Source: Candidatus Zhuqueibacterota bacterium (lineage in GTDB: Bacteria; Zhuqueibacterota; Zhuqueibacteria; Oceanimicrobiales; Oceanimicrobiaceae). Taken from it: 39,526 nt of DNA. The stretch covers positions 1 to 39,526 of the forward strand of contig JAJDAE010000281.1 of assembly GCA_029262035.1 (NCBI GenBank), read 5' to 3'. The translations under genes were made by a program, and so were the position numbers. Positions within the stretch are counted from its first letter, which is position 1, and every line of letters starts with the position of its first letter. The notes beneath the pieces are model-generated. The model searched no databases. It was not told the origin of the DNA and saw nothing but the letters and a program-made list of their open reading frames with translations. Shown here piece by piece: positions 7,395 to 16,637 of the stretch.

Positions 7395-9989
7395 TTACTC
7401 AATAATTGTAACCTTGTTTGCCCAGTTTTCTATTTTATCCAGAAGAATCTGTTTTTTTACAGGCTTTGTTAAATAGTCATCGATGCCTGCACTTAAACAC
7501 TTGTCTTTATAACCAGTTATTGCATGGGCGGTTAGCGCAATAATAGGCACCTTTTTCTTTTTTGAAGATTTTTCATTTTTTCTAATTTCTTCAGTTGCTT
7601 CAAAACCATCCATAACCGGCATTTGAATATCCATTATAACGGCATCAAAAGAATTCTCTTCAACAGCATTGACAGCTTCTTCCCCGTTTTCCGCCAATAC
7701 AACCTGATAACCGCCAAGCTTTAACATTTCTTTTAGAGTTTTCTGATTCAATAAATTATCTTCAACCAAAAGCACTTTAGGGGTTACAGTCTCCCGTGAT
7801 TCAGGTTCTTCAACTAAACTCAGAGCCTTCTCAGATGTATCCAAATCTTTATTGACTAAATCAATTGCTGCAAATAATTGTTGTTCTTTTATTGGTTTTG
7901 TCAACCAAATGCCGTCTTTAATTCTCTTTAAATTATTCAAGTTAGACTTTGAGACAATTAGAATCATTTTAACATAATCAAGTTCTGAATCCTTTTGTAC
8001 AAGCTTAACCAAATCCATACTATTTGCACAATTTAAAATTATGCAGGTTATCTGTTTGTTACTTTTAATAAGTTCGAGTGGCCTTTGTTGACTTGTACAC
8101 TCTACAACTTTTAAATTTTGAGACTTAAGTTTCTCTAAAAGTACCTTTCGGCTTTTTTCATATTTATCAACTATTAATATGGTATTGTTAAATTCCTTAA
8201 GTACAATTGTTTTGGATTCCCTTTCAAGCACTTGTAAATTAATAAAAATTGTGAAAGTACAACCTTCACCAGGTTTACTGCTTAAACTTAACTTTCCATT
8301 CATAAGCTGAACTAAAGATTTTACAATGCTTAAACCCAAACCGGCTCCACCAACCTTGCGTGCTAATGAATTATCGGCCAACGAGAATTGCTCAAATACT
8401 TTTTCCTGATGCTCATGAGCTATCCCTATTCCGGTATCTTCAACAACAAATTTAAAACGCGAGATAGAGTTCTTCTTTATTCGACCATTTTCAACTTTGA
8501 TGACAACATGTCCGGTCTTGGTAAACTTAATCGCGTTAGCGACTAAATTAATTAAAATCTGGCGTATTCTTGTAACATCTCCCTTAACTTGTAAGGCCAT
8601 ACCAACAGGAAATTGATATAATAACTCAATGCCTTTTTTATCGCTTTCCAGAGAAAATATATCGACGACTCCTTCAATCAGATCTCTCAAGTTAAATTCT
8701 GAAATATCCAACTTCATTTTACCCTCTTCAAGCCTTGAGAAATCTAAAACATCATTAACAATACTAAACAAACCTTCAGAAGATGCACGTACGACTTCAA
8801 CATAATCTTTCTGCTCTCTGTCCAACTCCGTATCCATAACCAGCTCACACATTCCCAAAATCGCATTTAATGGCGTCCGAATCTCATGACTCATGTTTGT
8901 TAGAAATTTACTTTTTGATTCAGTTGCATCTTCCGCCAACTCCTTGGCCAATTTCAAGCTTTTCTCATAAAGTTTACGCTCGGTAATATCCTTATAAATA
9001 GCTAAAACACCCACTTGGGCATTGTTGATGATCAGGGGTGACCAGCTGATGGCAACCTCAATTGTGGAACCATCTTTCCTTTTATGTCTGGTTTCCACCT
9101 GGGCTTGAGTAATTCTTGCTGCCTCGTTCCAAAGCTGTTCTTCTTTTTTCCCCTCTTGAATGGTGAGTCCATTAATATCGTGACCAATAAGTTCATCCAG
9201 CTCATAACCAAACATGGATAAGAATCTTGGATTAGCCATGACTATATTAAAGGAATTATCCAGGGCAATAACGGCCACCGGACTGCTATTAAAAAGAGCT
9301 TCGAAATATACTTTATGGGTTTTTAATTCTTGTTCTGCAGATTTACGAATTTCAATTTCACTCTTTAATTTTTCGTTAATTTGAAGGATATCGAAAGTTT
9401 TTTCTTTTACTTTCTTTTCCAGTCCCTTACTGTGTTCAGCAACTTCTGAATATAGTTTATAGTTTTCAATTGCGAACGAAGTTGTGTTCAACGCGACGGT
9501 AAGTAACTCTAAAGATTCATGGAATATTTCATCTTTTGGAACTTTTAATTGTCCAAAGAAAATCCCCAAAACCGTTTTGTCTGTAGATAGAACATGCAGA
9601 ATTAACTCAGAGCTATCATCTAACTGCAATGGTTTTACAAACACCGGCCCCTTTTGATTCAATGTCCAGGCAAAAGAACCATTCTCTATCTGCTTGTCTA
9701 CCTCAACCAGGAAGTCACTTTTCAAAAATTGTGGATAAAGATGTTCGATTGTAAACTCATAGTTCTGAACATCATACAACAAAAAAGCAATGGCTTTAAA
9801 GTCAATAAGCTCCAGGATCTTCTCAGTACTTTCAGAAAATATCGCCGTTCGCTCATACTCATTACCAATCTTATTTTTAAAGTTGGCAAGATCTATAACA
9901 ACTTCTAATGAATTTGTTATTTTACGATTGACTTCTTCCAGATATTCAACTCGCTTCTGCAAGAAATCTTTACTTGAACTTACACCCAT
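7395..9989 (-). CDS. Hybrid sensor histidine kinase (GAF-like, PAS, HisKA, HATPase, two receivers)
   Basis: About 864 aa, cytoplasmic, with no membrane segments. Domains in order (numbered from the GTG one codon upstream): GAF-like 45-180, coiled coil 183-225, PAS 226-340, HisKA with MSHEIRTPLN (phospho-acceptor H369), ATPase with N486, DTGIGIA (519-525) and GGAGLGLSI (548-556). A first receiver at 603-712 is degenerate: its acceptor strand reads IILNCANS, without the Asp, although TKP is kept. The second receiver at 738-860 is intact (D745, D788, K843). The ATG at 9989 overlaps the stop of the HDOD gene (TGATG) and has GGAG 7 nt upstream, so it is preferred over the GTG at 9992. The signal sensed is unknown. 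Confidence 0.9.
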   Translation of the reverse strand: MGVSSSKDFLQKRVEYLEEVNRKITNSLEVVIDLANFKNKIGNEYERTAIFSESTEKILELIDFKAIAFLLYDVQNYEFTIEHLYPQFLKSDFLVEVDKQIENGSFAWTLNQKGPVFVKPLQLDDSSELILHVLSTDKTVLGIFFGQLKVPKDEIFHESLELLTVALNTTSFAIENYKLYSEVAEHSKGLEKKVKEKTFDILQINEKLKSEIEIRKSAEQELKTHKVYFEALFNSSPVAVIALDNSFNIVMANPRFLSMFGYELDELIGHDINGLTIQEGKKEEQLWNEAARITQAQVETRHKRKDGSTIEVAISWSPLIINNAQVGVLAIYKDITERKLYEKSLKLAKELAEDATESKSKFLTNMSHEIRTPLNAILGMCELVMDTELDREQKDYVEVVRASSEGLFSIVNDVLDFSRLEEGKMKLDISEFNLRDLIEGVVDIFSLESDKKGIELLYQFPVGMALQVKGDVTRIRQILINLVANAIKFTKTGHVVIKVENGRIKKNSISRFKFVVEDTGIGIAHEHQEKVFEQFSLADNSLARKVGGAGLGLSIVKSLVQLMNGKLSLSSKPGEGCTFTIFINLQVLERESKTIVLKEFNNTILIVDKYEKSRKVLLEKLKSQNLKVVECTSQQRPLELIKSNKQITCIILNCANSMDLVKLVQKDSELDYVKMILIVSKSNLNNLKRIKDGIWLTKPIKEQQLFAAIDLVNKDLDTSEKALSLVEEPESRETVTPKVLLVEDNLLNQKTLKEMLKLGGYQVVLAENGEEAVNAVEENSFDAVIMDIQMPVMDGFEATEEIRKNEKSSKKKKVPIIALTAHAITGYKDKCLSAGIDDYLTKPVKKQILLDKIENWANKVTIIE

Positions 9990-10843
9990 CACTTCACTCC
10001 TGCTACCAAGAAAGAAACCATCTCAGAATACTGCTCTATTACTTTATTAACTACTGGCTCCAATGCACTTACTTTTAGTTTGCTTTCCTCCCATATTTGC
10101 TGGCTTAACGGAGGTACAAATTCATTACCGCTAAATCCCAATTGACAAGCATGAGTTATAATATTTGCGATATGAATAAAGGCAACATACTCATTTACTT
10201 TGCTCAATACTTCAGGGGAATGGTGATAGTTTACCGCTTCAAACAGAAAATCAGGCAGTTGCCAATTTTTTATTAAAGCGCCGCCCACATCAGCATGAGT
10301 AAATCCAAAAACTTCCAGCTCTACCTCATGCAAAAAGCAATCCGTATCTTTAGCTTTTTCTATCACTTCTAAGTATTTTTGGGGATAATGCTCCAATAAA
10401 ACCAACCGTCCAAGATCATGCAAAAAGCCCGCAACAAAAAAAGAGTCGGGATTTGGTGTGCCCTGAAATGTTGCCAAAACTCGTGCAGCTACTCCACAGC
10501 CTATGCTGTGTTGCCAAAAACTTGTCATATTTAAAGGACTATTCTCACCTATTTGGGCAAATTGGTCTCGCACAGATATAGCCAAAACAAGCTCTTGTAA
10601 CTGCTTAAACCCTATTATAGTTACTGCTCTGGAAATTGTATTAACTTTTCCGGGCATACCATAAAATGCTGAATTTGCTAATTGCAATAATCTTGATGTC
10701 AGAGCTTGATCAACTTCTATTACATGTGCGATATCCGAAGACGTACTGGTTGGATCATTAATCAATTCCGAAATTTTTACAAAAACTGTAGGGAGACTGG
10801 AAATCTTTTCCACTTTCCGAACGAGTATATTCAGGTCATTCAT
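9989..10843 (-). CDS. HDOD domain signalling protein
   Basis: 284-aa HDOD (HD-related output domain) protein. The N-terminal half shows the typical ISSLPTVFVKI, then LLQLANSAFYG and ISRAVTIIGF. Unusually for HDOD proteins, which often lose metal ligands, an HD-like set is visible: H112, H142-D143 (FLHDLGR), H183 and H207-H208. A metal-binding or hydrolase role is therefore possible but unproven. Its stop overlaps the start of the hybrid kinase and it begins 12 bp after the small module gene, so the three are cotranscribed. HDOD proteins usually act in regulation, often with cyclic-nucleotide or two-component signalling. Confidence 0.88.
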   Translation of the reverse strand: MNDLNILVRKVEKISSLPTVFVKISELINDPTSTSSDIAHVIEVDQALTSRLLQLANSAFYGMPGKVNTISRAVTIIGFKQLQELVLAISVRDQFAQIGENSPLNMTSFWQHSIGCGVAARVLATFQGTPNPDSFFVAGFLHDLGRLVLLEHYPQKYLEVIEKAKDTDCFLHEVELEVFGFTHADVGGALIKNWQLPDFLFEAVNYHHSPEVLSKVNEYVAFIHIANIITHACQLGFSGNEFVPPLSQQIWEESKLKVSALEPVVNKVIEQYSEMVSFLVAGVK

Positions 10844-10855
10844 GGCCTGTGTTTC

Positions 10856-11167
10856 CTATTCGGTTTTTCTAAAACTCAGTGAGATTCTTTTTAATTCAAT
10901 AATGGCAGGGTCTTCATGATTGCTTTTTGAAAATATATGCTCAGTGGTTGAATCACTGGCCAAATCACTATCTTGAAAATTTTCAACTCGAGTATCACTT
11001 TGTGTCTCAACCACAGCAACCTCTGTAAAACCCCACGCCTTCAACGCCTTAATATGTTTAAATGAAATTTTTTCGGCGGCCTTGAATAAAACAGCTCCAC
11101 TATTCAACTTAATATCTAACTCTAATTCCTGACCGACTTTCAAATCGGAAACCTTTACCGCAGACAA
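10856..11167 (-). CDS. Small protein resembling the N-terminal module of HD-GYP proteins
   Basis: 103 aa. Residues 1-55 (VSDLKVGQELELDIKLNSGAV..., then ISFKHIKALKAWGFTEVAVV) match the pattern of the short beta module that precedes many HD-GYP/HDOD domains: an L-x-x-G-x-x-L turn, an N-x-G-x-x-L strand, then a helix of the form H-I-x-x-L-x-x-W-G. The last 45 residues are acidic and probably disordered. The start is TTG at 11167 with AGGA 8 nt upstream; no better in-frame start exists. Being stand-alone and directly before HDOD, it looks like a detached regulatory domain. Function is unknown. Confidence 0.6.
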   Translation of the reverse strand: MSAVKVSDLKVGQELELDIKLNSGAVLFKAAEKISFKHIKALKAWGFTEVAVVETQSDTRVENFQDSDLASDSTTEHIFSKSNHEDPAIIELKRISLSFRKTE

Positions 11168-11304
11168 AGTACCATTCCTGATTAGTTTTTAACTTATTAA
11201 GCTCAAAAAATAAGACACATAGTTAATTTTCGTCAAAAAAAAAATGAAATTTAGAAAACTGACAGGTTATTGCAATTTTTTATCAAAACAATTTGTGGGG
11301 ACAA

Positions 11305-12699
11305 TTAGGAGAGATTTTCTTTTAGAATTTCGTCCTTATGTTCTAATAAATAATCAAAAGCCGCATCATGCTCATTGGGAATTTCACCCTCCAGGATAGC
11401 TTCTTCAATAAAAGCTTTTAACTTGCCAACATCCGGCCCGGGTTGTAATCCCAGGGTTTCCATAATTTCCTGGCCACGAACCGGGGACTGAAAAGCTCGC
11501 ATTCGATCTTTCTCTTCAACTTCCGCAAGTCGCTTCACAACAAAATCAAAATTACTCAAATGCTTTTGCACACGTTTTGGATTTTGCGAGGTGATATCTG
11601 CACGACATAGAGTAAGTAAATCTTCCAGCACATCTCCGGCCTGGAACAAAAGTCTGCGATAGGCTGAATCTGTCACTTCTTCCTCGGTCAAAGCGATGGG
11701 GCGCAAATGCAGACGGGTTAGCTTTTTTGCGTACCTGGTTATTTCGTTGGGTAACCGCAAGCGTTTGCCGATAGCGGGCAGCATTCTCGCACCTACTTCT
11801 TCATGATTATGAAAAGTCCAACCCTTGCCGGCAACAAATTCTTTTGTCCGTGGTTTTGCGATATCGTGCACTAACGCGGCATAACGCAATTCAATTTTTT
11901 CAGTGGCTCCGGCAATATTATCAACCACTTTCAAAGTATGATAAAACACATCTTTGTGGTGATGCCCATCAATTTGTTCTACACCTTTTAATGCAAGCAT
12001 TTCCGGGAAAAGAATTTCCAGGACGCCGCACTCATCCATCAGGATAAATCCTTTTGAGGGAATCTTGGCCAGCAGAATTTTAAAAAACTCATCTGTAATC
12101 CGCTCCATCGAAACAATATCAAGCCGGTTTGCCATTTGCTTTAAGGCAAAACGGGTCTCTTTTTCAATTTGAAAATCGAATCTTGTCGCAAACCTTATTG
12201 CCCGCATAATTCGTAAAGGATCATCCTGAAATGTAACTTGCGGCTCTAGTGGTGTTTTAATAACTCCTTCTTCAATGTCTTTTCTCCCGTTAAAAGGATC
12301 AACTATTTCGCCGATATTTTCAGCATTTAATCCAAGTGCGATGGCATTGATGGTAAAGTCTCGCCGGGAAAGGTCTGTTTGTAAATCAGCAGGTTCAACA
12401 ATTGGATTTCTTGAGTGGCTGCGATAGCTTTCTTTTCTCGCCCCTACAAATTCGAGTTTATATTCCTTGTATTCAACCAAGGCTGTTCCAAATTTCTCAT
12501 ACACTACAACATTTTTTGCAGAAAGTGCCTTGGCAACTTTTCGGGCAAAATCAGTTCCATCTCCAATTACAACAAAATCAATATCTTTATTAGGCTCGCC
12601 AAGAATTGAATCCCTTACAAAACCACCTACAGCATAAACTTTAACGTTCTGCCGGTCACCAATCTCGCCAATTTTTTTGAGGAAATTATTTATAATCAT
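11305..12699 (-). CDS. cca: CCA-adding / poly(A) polymerase family tRNA nucleotidyltransferase with HD domain
   Basis: 464-aa class II nucleotidyltransferase that adds or repairs the 3' CCA end of tRNA. The catalytic head has GGFVRD (25-30) and the metal-binding DID (39-41). RRDFTINA (112-119) and the DPLRIMRAIRFATRF segment (160-174) follow, as expected for the family. An HD phosphohydrolase domain comes next (HHHKDVFYH 246-254, VHDIAKP 277-283). CCA-adding, A-adding and poly(A)-polymerase specificities cannot be separated by eye. The gene is alone on its strand, 137 bp from the signalling operon and 136 bp from the MtnX-like gene. Confidence 0.88.
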   Translation of the reverse strand: MIINNFLKKIGEIGDRQNVKVYAVGGFVRDSILGEPNKDIDFVVIGDGTDFARKVAKALSAKNVVVYEKFGTALVEYKEYKLEFVGARKESYRSHSRNPIVEPADLQTDLSRRDFTINAIALGLNAENIGEIVDPFNGRKDIEEGVIKTPLEPQVTFQDDPLRIMRAIRFATRFDFQIEKETRFALKQMANRLDIVSMERITDEFFKILLAKIPSKGFILMDECGVLEILFPEMLALKGVEQIDGHHHKDVFYHTLKVVDNIAGATEKIELRYAALVHDIAKPRTKEFVAGKGWTFHNHEEVGARMLPAIGKRLRLPNEITRYAKKLTRLHLRPIALTEEEVTDSAYRRLLFQAGDVLEDLLTLCRADITSQNPKRVQKHLSNFDFVVKRLAEVEEKDRMRAFQSPVRGQEIMETLGLQPGPDVGKLKAFIEEAILEGEIPNEHDAAFDYLLEHKDEILKENLS

Positions 12700-12835
12700 T
12701 TAACTTAAATAATTCATCGCCAGGAAAGCATTAAGGGGGTACAAAGATTTTTAAATGAATGTGTTAAATTGGCAACATAACTTTTTGATTTTACAAACAC
12801 CTTCTTCAAAAATTTTGTAAGTCTTCGTGGCAAAA

Positions 12836-13489
12836 TTAATGTATTAGTTTATTTTTGAAAAAACTTAGAATATCACTAAAATTCTCATACTCATGAAAAT
12901 CAATTTCATATTTTTGGCAATACCGTATTAAATCACGATCCCTCTTTGCGAATACAATATCGGCGGCTTTAGCGCCACACCGATCGGATAAACCATCTCC
13001 AATGTAAACAACGGGGCTGAATCCACTCTCCTGAGCTTTCCGGACGTGGTAACCTTTGCAATTGCCACACTCTCCGCAACTATGTCCCCAAAAGGGGAAT
13101 TCTGCAGTGAACGTTTCATTTCCCGTAAACTTCAAACTATTCGCAAACACCGGAACCTCATTAATCAAACCGTGTTTGGCCACAATTCTATTTATATAAA
13201 AATCCAAACCGTCACTCGCAATAGAAACGGGAATATTCAATTTCTTGCAATATTCGACAAAAGCGGCAAAGTCGGCATCAAGCTTTTGGGTGTCGCTAAA
13301 CGCCAACAACTGCTCTTTTGAAGCGGTAGAAATTTCGCACTCAGCCAACAGACATTCTTTCGAATTAATCTCACCGGCCTTCCAGCGATCTACAATTTCG
13401 TAGCATCGTTTATCTGCAAACGTCCGGAAAAGCAAATTCCCAACATCATTTACCGCAGTGGTACCATCAAAATCACAAATTATGTACAT
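12836..13489 (-). CDS. MtnX-like HAD-IB phosphatase
   Basis: About 217-aa cytoplasmic haloacid-dehalogenase phosphatase. Motif I is ICDFDGTTA at the N-terminus, motif II SIASDGLD, and motif III/IV YIGDGLSDRCGAKAADIVFAK. A cysteine cluster, CGECGNCKG, lies in the cap region and resembles that of MtnX-like phosphatases, which act on a phosphorylated intermediate of methionine salvage. No other salvage gene is in the window, so the substrate is uncertain. The ATG at 13489 directly precedes the catalytic strand and is preferred; an upstream in-frame TTG at 13504 would add five residues. Confidence 0.78.
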   Translation of the reverse strand: MYIICDFDGTTAVNDVGNLLFRTFADKRCYEIVDRWKAGEINSKECLLAECEISTASKEQLLAFSDTQKLDADFAAFVEYCKKLNIPVSIASDGLDFYINRIVAKHGLINEVPVFANSLKFTGNETFTAEFPFWGHSCGECGNCKGYHVRKAQESGFSPVVYIGDGLSDRCGAKAADIVFAKRDRDLIRYCQKYEIDFHEYENFSDILSFFKNKLIH

Positions 13490-13520
13490 CTGTTTCAATT
13501 TCAATTATCCATATAATAGT

Positions 13521-13593
13521 TCGGGGCTGTCCGATTTTAGTAAAGCACTTATTTGGTACACCACTAAGTATTTTACTTCAGGGACAACCCCGA
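13521..13593. repeat. 73-bp hairpin element with terminal inverted repeats (MITE-like)
   Basis: Terminal inverted repeats TCGGGGCTGTCC (13521-13532) and GGACAACCCCGA (13582-13593) pair at 11 of 12 positions. An inner stem, AGTAAAGCACTTA (13539-13551) with TAAGTATTTTACT (13565-13577), pairs at 11 of 13 with two wobbles, around a 13-nt loop. Nearly the whole element folds into one hairpin. The GGGG-x-TGTCC end resembles ends of some insertion sequences, so a non-autonomous element is likely. No target-site duplication is clear. Confidence 0.6.
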
Positions 13594-13855
13594 TTTATAA
13601 CAATTCAGGTGTTTAGACTGTAGGCAGATAGGTATTTGCGTAATGCTCTGCTCAAACCCCTAAGCCCTTAACTGCAGTTCTTCTCCTCTGAGAAGTCAAT
13701 CTAAACATTCTTCTCTGGGAAAATATTTTATTCCCAGACAGATTATCAATACCAACTCGTCGGCTAACTCAAAACCTCGAAGTTTTCTATGATCTCGCAT
13801 GGGTTCCAACTACAGCCTAAAACGCTACAGTCTATCTACCTGATCTTCAGAATCG
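13594..13855. other. Non-coding remainder of the ppdK downstream gap
   Basis: No open frame, promoter or terminator could be supported here. It contains a worn copy of the intergenic repeat also found at 228-250 (13609-13631, inverted) and a looser version near 13810-13840 (CTACAGCCTA, then CTACAG). Confidence 0.4.
13609..13631 (-). repeat. Short intergenic repeat, copy B
   Basis: The reverse complement matches 228-250 at 20 of 23 positions. Both copies are outside genes and more than 13 kb apart. Confidence 0.45.
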
Positions 13856-16561
13856 TTATTTCTTTTCTTCAACAACCGCTTGCGCAGCCGCCAATCGTGC
13901 GATTGGTACACGGAAAGGTGAGCAACTCACATAATCCATGTCAACACGATGACAGAACTTAACTGATTCAGGATCGCCGCCATGCTCGCCACAAATACCA
14001 ACCTTCAAATCAGGACGAGAGCTACGGCCACGTTCAATGCCCCACTTGATCAGCTGGCCAACGCCGCTCTGATCGATGGTTTGAAACGGATCGGCATCGA
14101 GAATGCGGTTGTCCAAATAGTCGAACAGGAAATTACCCGCATCGTCACGTGAATAGCCGAAAGTCATCTGGGTTAAATCGTTGGTTCCAAAAGAGAAAAA
14201 CTCCGCAGTTTTTGCAATCTCATCAGCAGTGATTGCAGCGCGTGGAATCTCAATCATCGTTCCAATAAGGTGTTTTACTTCCGTACCTGCTTCCTTTTGG
14301 ACATCAGCAGCAACGCGTTCAACAATAGTCTTCTGATTGTTAAACTCTGCATCCGTACCGATTAGCGGAATCATAATTTCAGGAAATACGGTGGTGCCTT
14401 CCTTTTTATGTTGAGCCGCAGCTTCGATGATGGCGCGAGCCTGCATTTCAGTGATTTCCGGGTAGGTGACACCAAGACGACAACCTCGGTGACCAAGCAT
14501 TGGGTTGAATTCTTTCAGAGATTCAACTTTGTGTTTAACGTCTTCAACAGAAATACCCAGATGGTCCGCCATCTCTTTTTGCGCTTCTGCCTCATGAGGA
14601 ACGAACTCATGCAAAGGCGGATCCAGAAGACGGATGGTTACCGGGCGTTCGCCCATCACTTTGAAAATGTCATAAAAATCCTTGCGTTGCATTGGCAGGA
14701 GTTTGTCGAGCGCAGCTTTTCTACCGGCAACATCATCGGCCATAATCATTTCGCGCATGGCAATAATACGGTCGCCAAAGAACATGTGCTCTGTACGGCA
14801 AAGTCCAATGCCCTCAGCGCCAAATTGAATGGCCTGGGTTGAATCTTCATGGGTCTCCGCGTTTGTTCTTACTTTGAGGCGACGTGTCTCATCTGCCCAG
14901 CTCAAAAGCTGCTTATAATATTGGTTGGTTTCAGGATCGATTGTGACCAGCGGTATTTCGCCTTCGTAGATCAAGCCTTTCGTACCATTTAGCGTAACCC
15001 AATCACCTTCTTTAAGCGTGGTTTCACCAAAGGTAGCTGTCCTGCTCGCATAATCGATGGATAATTCTCCACATCCTACAATGCAGCATTTTCCCCAACC
15101 ACGGGCAACAAGTGCAGCATGACTGGTCATGCCGCCCTTAGAGGTAAGAATTGCCTGTGCAGGCTTCATACCATGAACATCTTCAGGGCTGGTTTCATCA
15201 CGAACCAAAATTACTTTCTCGCCCTTATTTCCCTGCTCTTCAGCATCGTCTGCGGTGAACACGATTTTCCCGTAAGCGCCACCGGGACCCGCCGGCAAGC
15301 CCTTCGCAATGTGCCGATGCTCATGCTCAGATTTTGGATCCACCATTGGGTGGAGCAATTCATCAAGCTGGTCGGGTTTAACTCGAAGCAGCGCTTCATC
15401 CTGAGAAATGAGTCCCTCTCCGGCCATTTCCACAGCCATACGTGTTGCGGCAATACCATTACGCTTCCCGACACGGGTTTGGAGCATCCACAGGGTTCCT
15501 TCTTCAATAGTAAACTCAAGATCTTGCATGTCGCGATAGTGAGTTTCCAGTTTTTTACGGTACTCTTCTAATTTACTATAAATTTCAGGTTGCGCCTCTT
15601 CAAGAGAAATGAATTCCCGGTTGCTGTCTTGCTTTGATTTAATATTGATTGCATTCGGTGTACGAATACCGGCAACCACATCTTCACCTTGCGCGTTGAC
15701 CAACCATTCGCCGTAGAAATAATTTTCTCCAGCACCCGGGTCACGCGTAAAAGCAACACCTGTAGCAGAATTCTCTCCTGTATTTCCGAAGACCATTGCC
15801 TGAACATTTACGGCAGTGCCCCATTCTTCCGGGATGCCTTCAATTTTACGATAGGCAATTGCGCGCTTACCATTCCAGGATTGAAAGACTGCAGACATAC
15901 CGCCCCAAACCTGCTCGTGCGATGAGTCCGGAAACTCCTGGCCGAGGACTTCTTTGATTTTAGCTTTCATATCTACAATCAGCGATTTTAAATCTTCAAC
16001 CGTCATATCGGTATCGCTTTTGTAGCCTTTGCTTTTCTTCAGAGTATCAAGCAGGTGCTCGTTTTGATGACGAATTCCCATGCCTTCCTTGGGTTCAATA
16101 CCAGCAGATTTTTCCATTACAACATCGCTGTACATGGTAATCAATCTACGGTATGAATCGAGTACGAAACGCTCGTTGCCGGTTTTTGCAATCAACCCCG
16201 GAATTGTTTGGCTGGTCAGTCCGATGTTAAGAACTGTTTCCATCATACCCGGCATTGAGATGCGGGCACCCGAACGAACTGAAAAAAGAAGTGGATTTTC
16301 AGGATCGTCGAACTTTTTTCCAAGAATCTTTTCAACTTTTCCAATAGCTTCATTAACTTGTGCGTCAAGTTCACCAGGGTATTTACGGCCATTTTGATAG
16401 TAATAAGTACAAACTTCCGTAGAGAGTGTAAACCCGGGGGGAACCGGTAACTCAAGACTACACATTTCAGCAAGGTTAGCACCCTTGCCGCCCAAAAGGT
16501 TTTTCATGTCAGACTTACCATCGGCACTACCGCCGCCGAAGGAATAAACATACTTAGCCAT
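13856..16561 (-). CDS. ppdK: Pyruvate, phosphate dikinase
   Basis: 901 aa, a normal length for the family. It interconverts pyruvate, ATP and phosphate with phosphoenolpyruvate, AMP and pyrophosphate. The N-terminal nucleotide domain starts VYSFGGGSADG with LLGGKGANLAEM. The central phospho-histidine domain carries SKGGMTSHAALVARG, the catalytic His being H481. The C-terminal PEP/pyruvate barrel ends with GICGEHGGDP (catalytic C857) and YVSCSPFRVPIARLA. GAGGAGG and GAGG lie just upstream of the ATG. It is transcribed in the same direction as ctpA, 76 bp away. The role is PEP synthesis or glycolysis with pyrophosphate. Confidence 0.97.
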   Translation of the reverse strand: MAKYVYSFGGGSADGKSDMKNLLGGKGANLAEMCSLELPVPPGFTLSTEVCTYYYQNGRKYPGELDAQVNEAIGKVEKILGKKFDDPENPLLFSVRSGARISMPGMMETVLNIGLTSQTIPGLIAKTGNERFVLDSYRRLITMYSDVVMEKSAGIEPKEGMGIRHQNEHLLDTLKKSKGYKSDTDMTVEDLKSLIVDMKAKIKEVLGQEFPDSSHEQVWGGMSAVFQSWNGKRAIAYRKIEGIPEEWGTAVNVQAMVFGNTGENSATGVAFTRDPGAGENYFYGEWLVNAQGEDVVAGIRTPNAINIKSKQDSNREFISLEEAQPEIYSKLEEYRKKLETHYRDMQDLEFTIEEGTLWMLQTRVGKRNGIAATRMAVEMAGEGLISQDEALLRVKPDQLDELLHPMVDPKSEHEHRHIAKGLPAGPGGAYGKIVFTADDAEEQGNKGEKVILVRDETSPEDVHGMKPAQAILTSKGGMTSHAALVARGWGKCCIVGCGELSIDYASRTATFGETTLKEGDWVTLNGTKGLIYEGEIPLVTIDPETNQYYKQLLSWADETRRLKVRTNAETHEDSTQAIQFGAEGIGLCRTEHMFFGDRIIAMREMIMADDVAGRKAALDKLLPMQRKDFYDIFKVMGERPVTIRLLDPPLHEFVPHEAEAQKEMADHLGISVEDVKHKVESLKEFNPMLGHRGCRLGVTYPEITEMQARAIIEAAAQHKKEGTTVFPEIMIPLIGTDAEFNNQKTIVERVAADVQKEAGTEVKHLIGTMIEIPRAAITADEIAKTAEFFSFGTNDLTQMTFGYSRDDAGNFLFDYLDNRILDADPFQTIDQSGVGQLIKWGIERGRSSRPDLKVGICGEHGGDPESVKFCHRVDMDYVSCSPFRVPIARLAAAQAVVEEKK

Positions 16562-16600
16562 TTACCTCGTCCTCCTCATATTTCAGAGATGTTTAAATTT

Positions 16601-16628
16601 AAATGAAACGCATAACCGGGTTTCATTT
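16601..16628 (-). terminator. Possible weak terminator after ctpA
   Basis: A perfect 9-bp stem, AAATGAAAC (16601-16609) with GTTTCATTT (16620-16628), has a 10-nt loop. On the minus strand it follows the ctpA stop and ends CATTTAAATTT, a poor T-run. It could equally be a structure in the ppdK leader. Confidence 0.35.
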
Positions 16629-16637
16629 TTTGAATAA

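Noticed and set aside
10990-11300. Promoter for the signalling operon (TTGACG on the minus strand near 11230)
   Set aside because: No acceptable -10 hexamer at 16-18 nt spacing.
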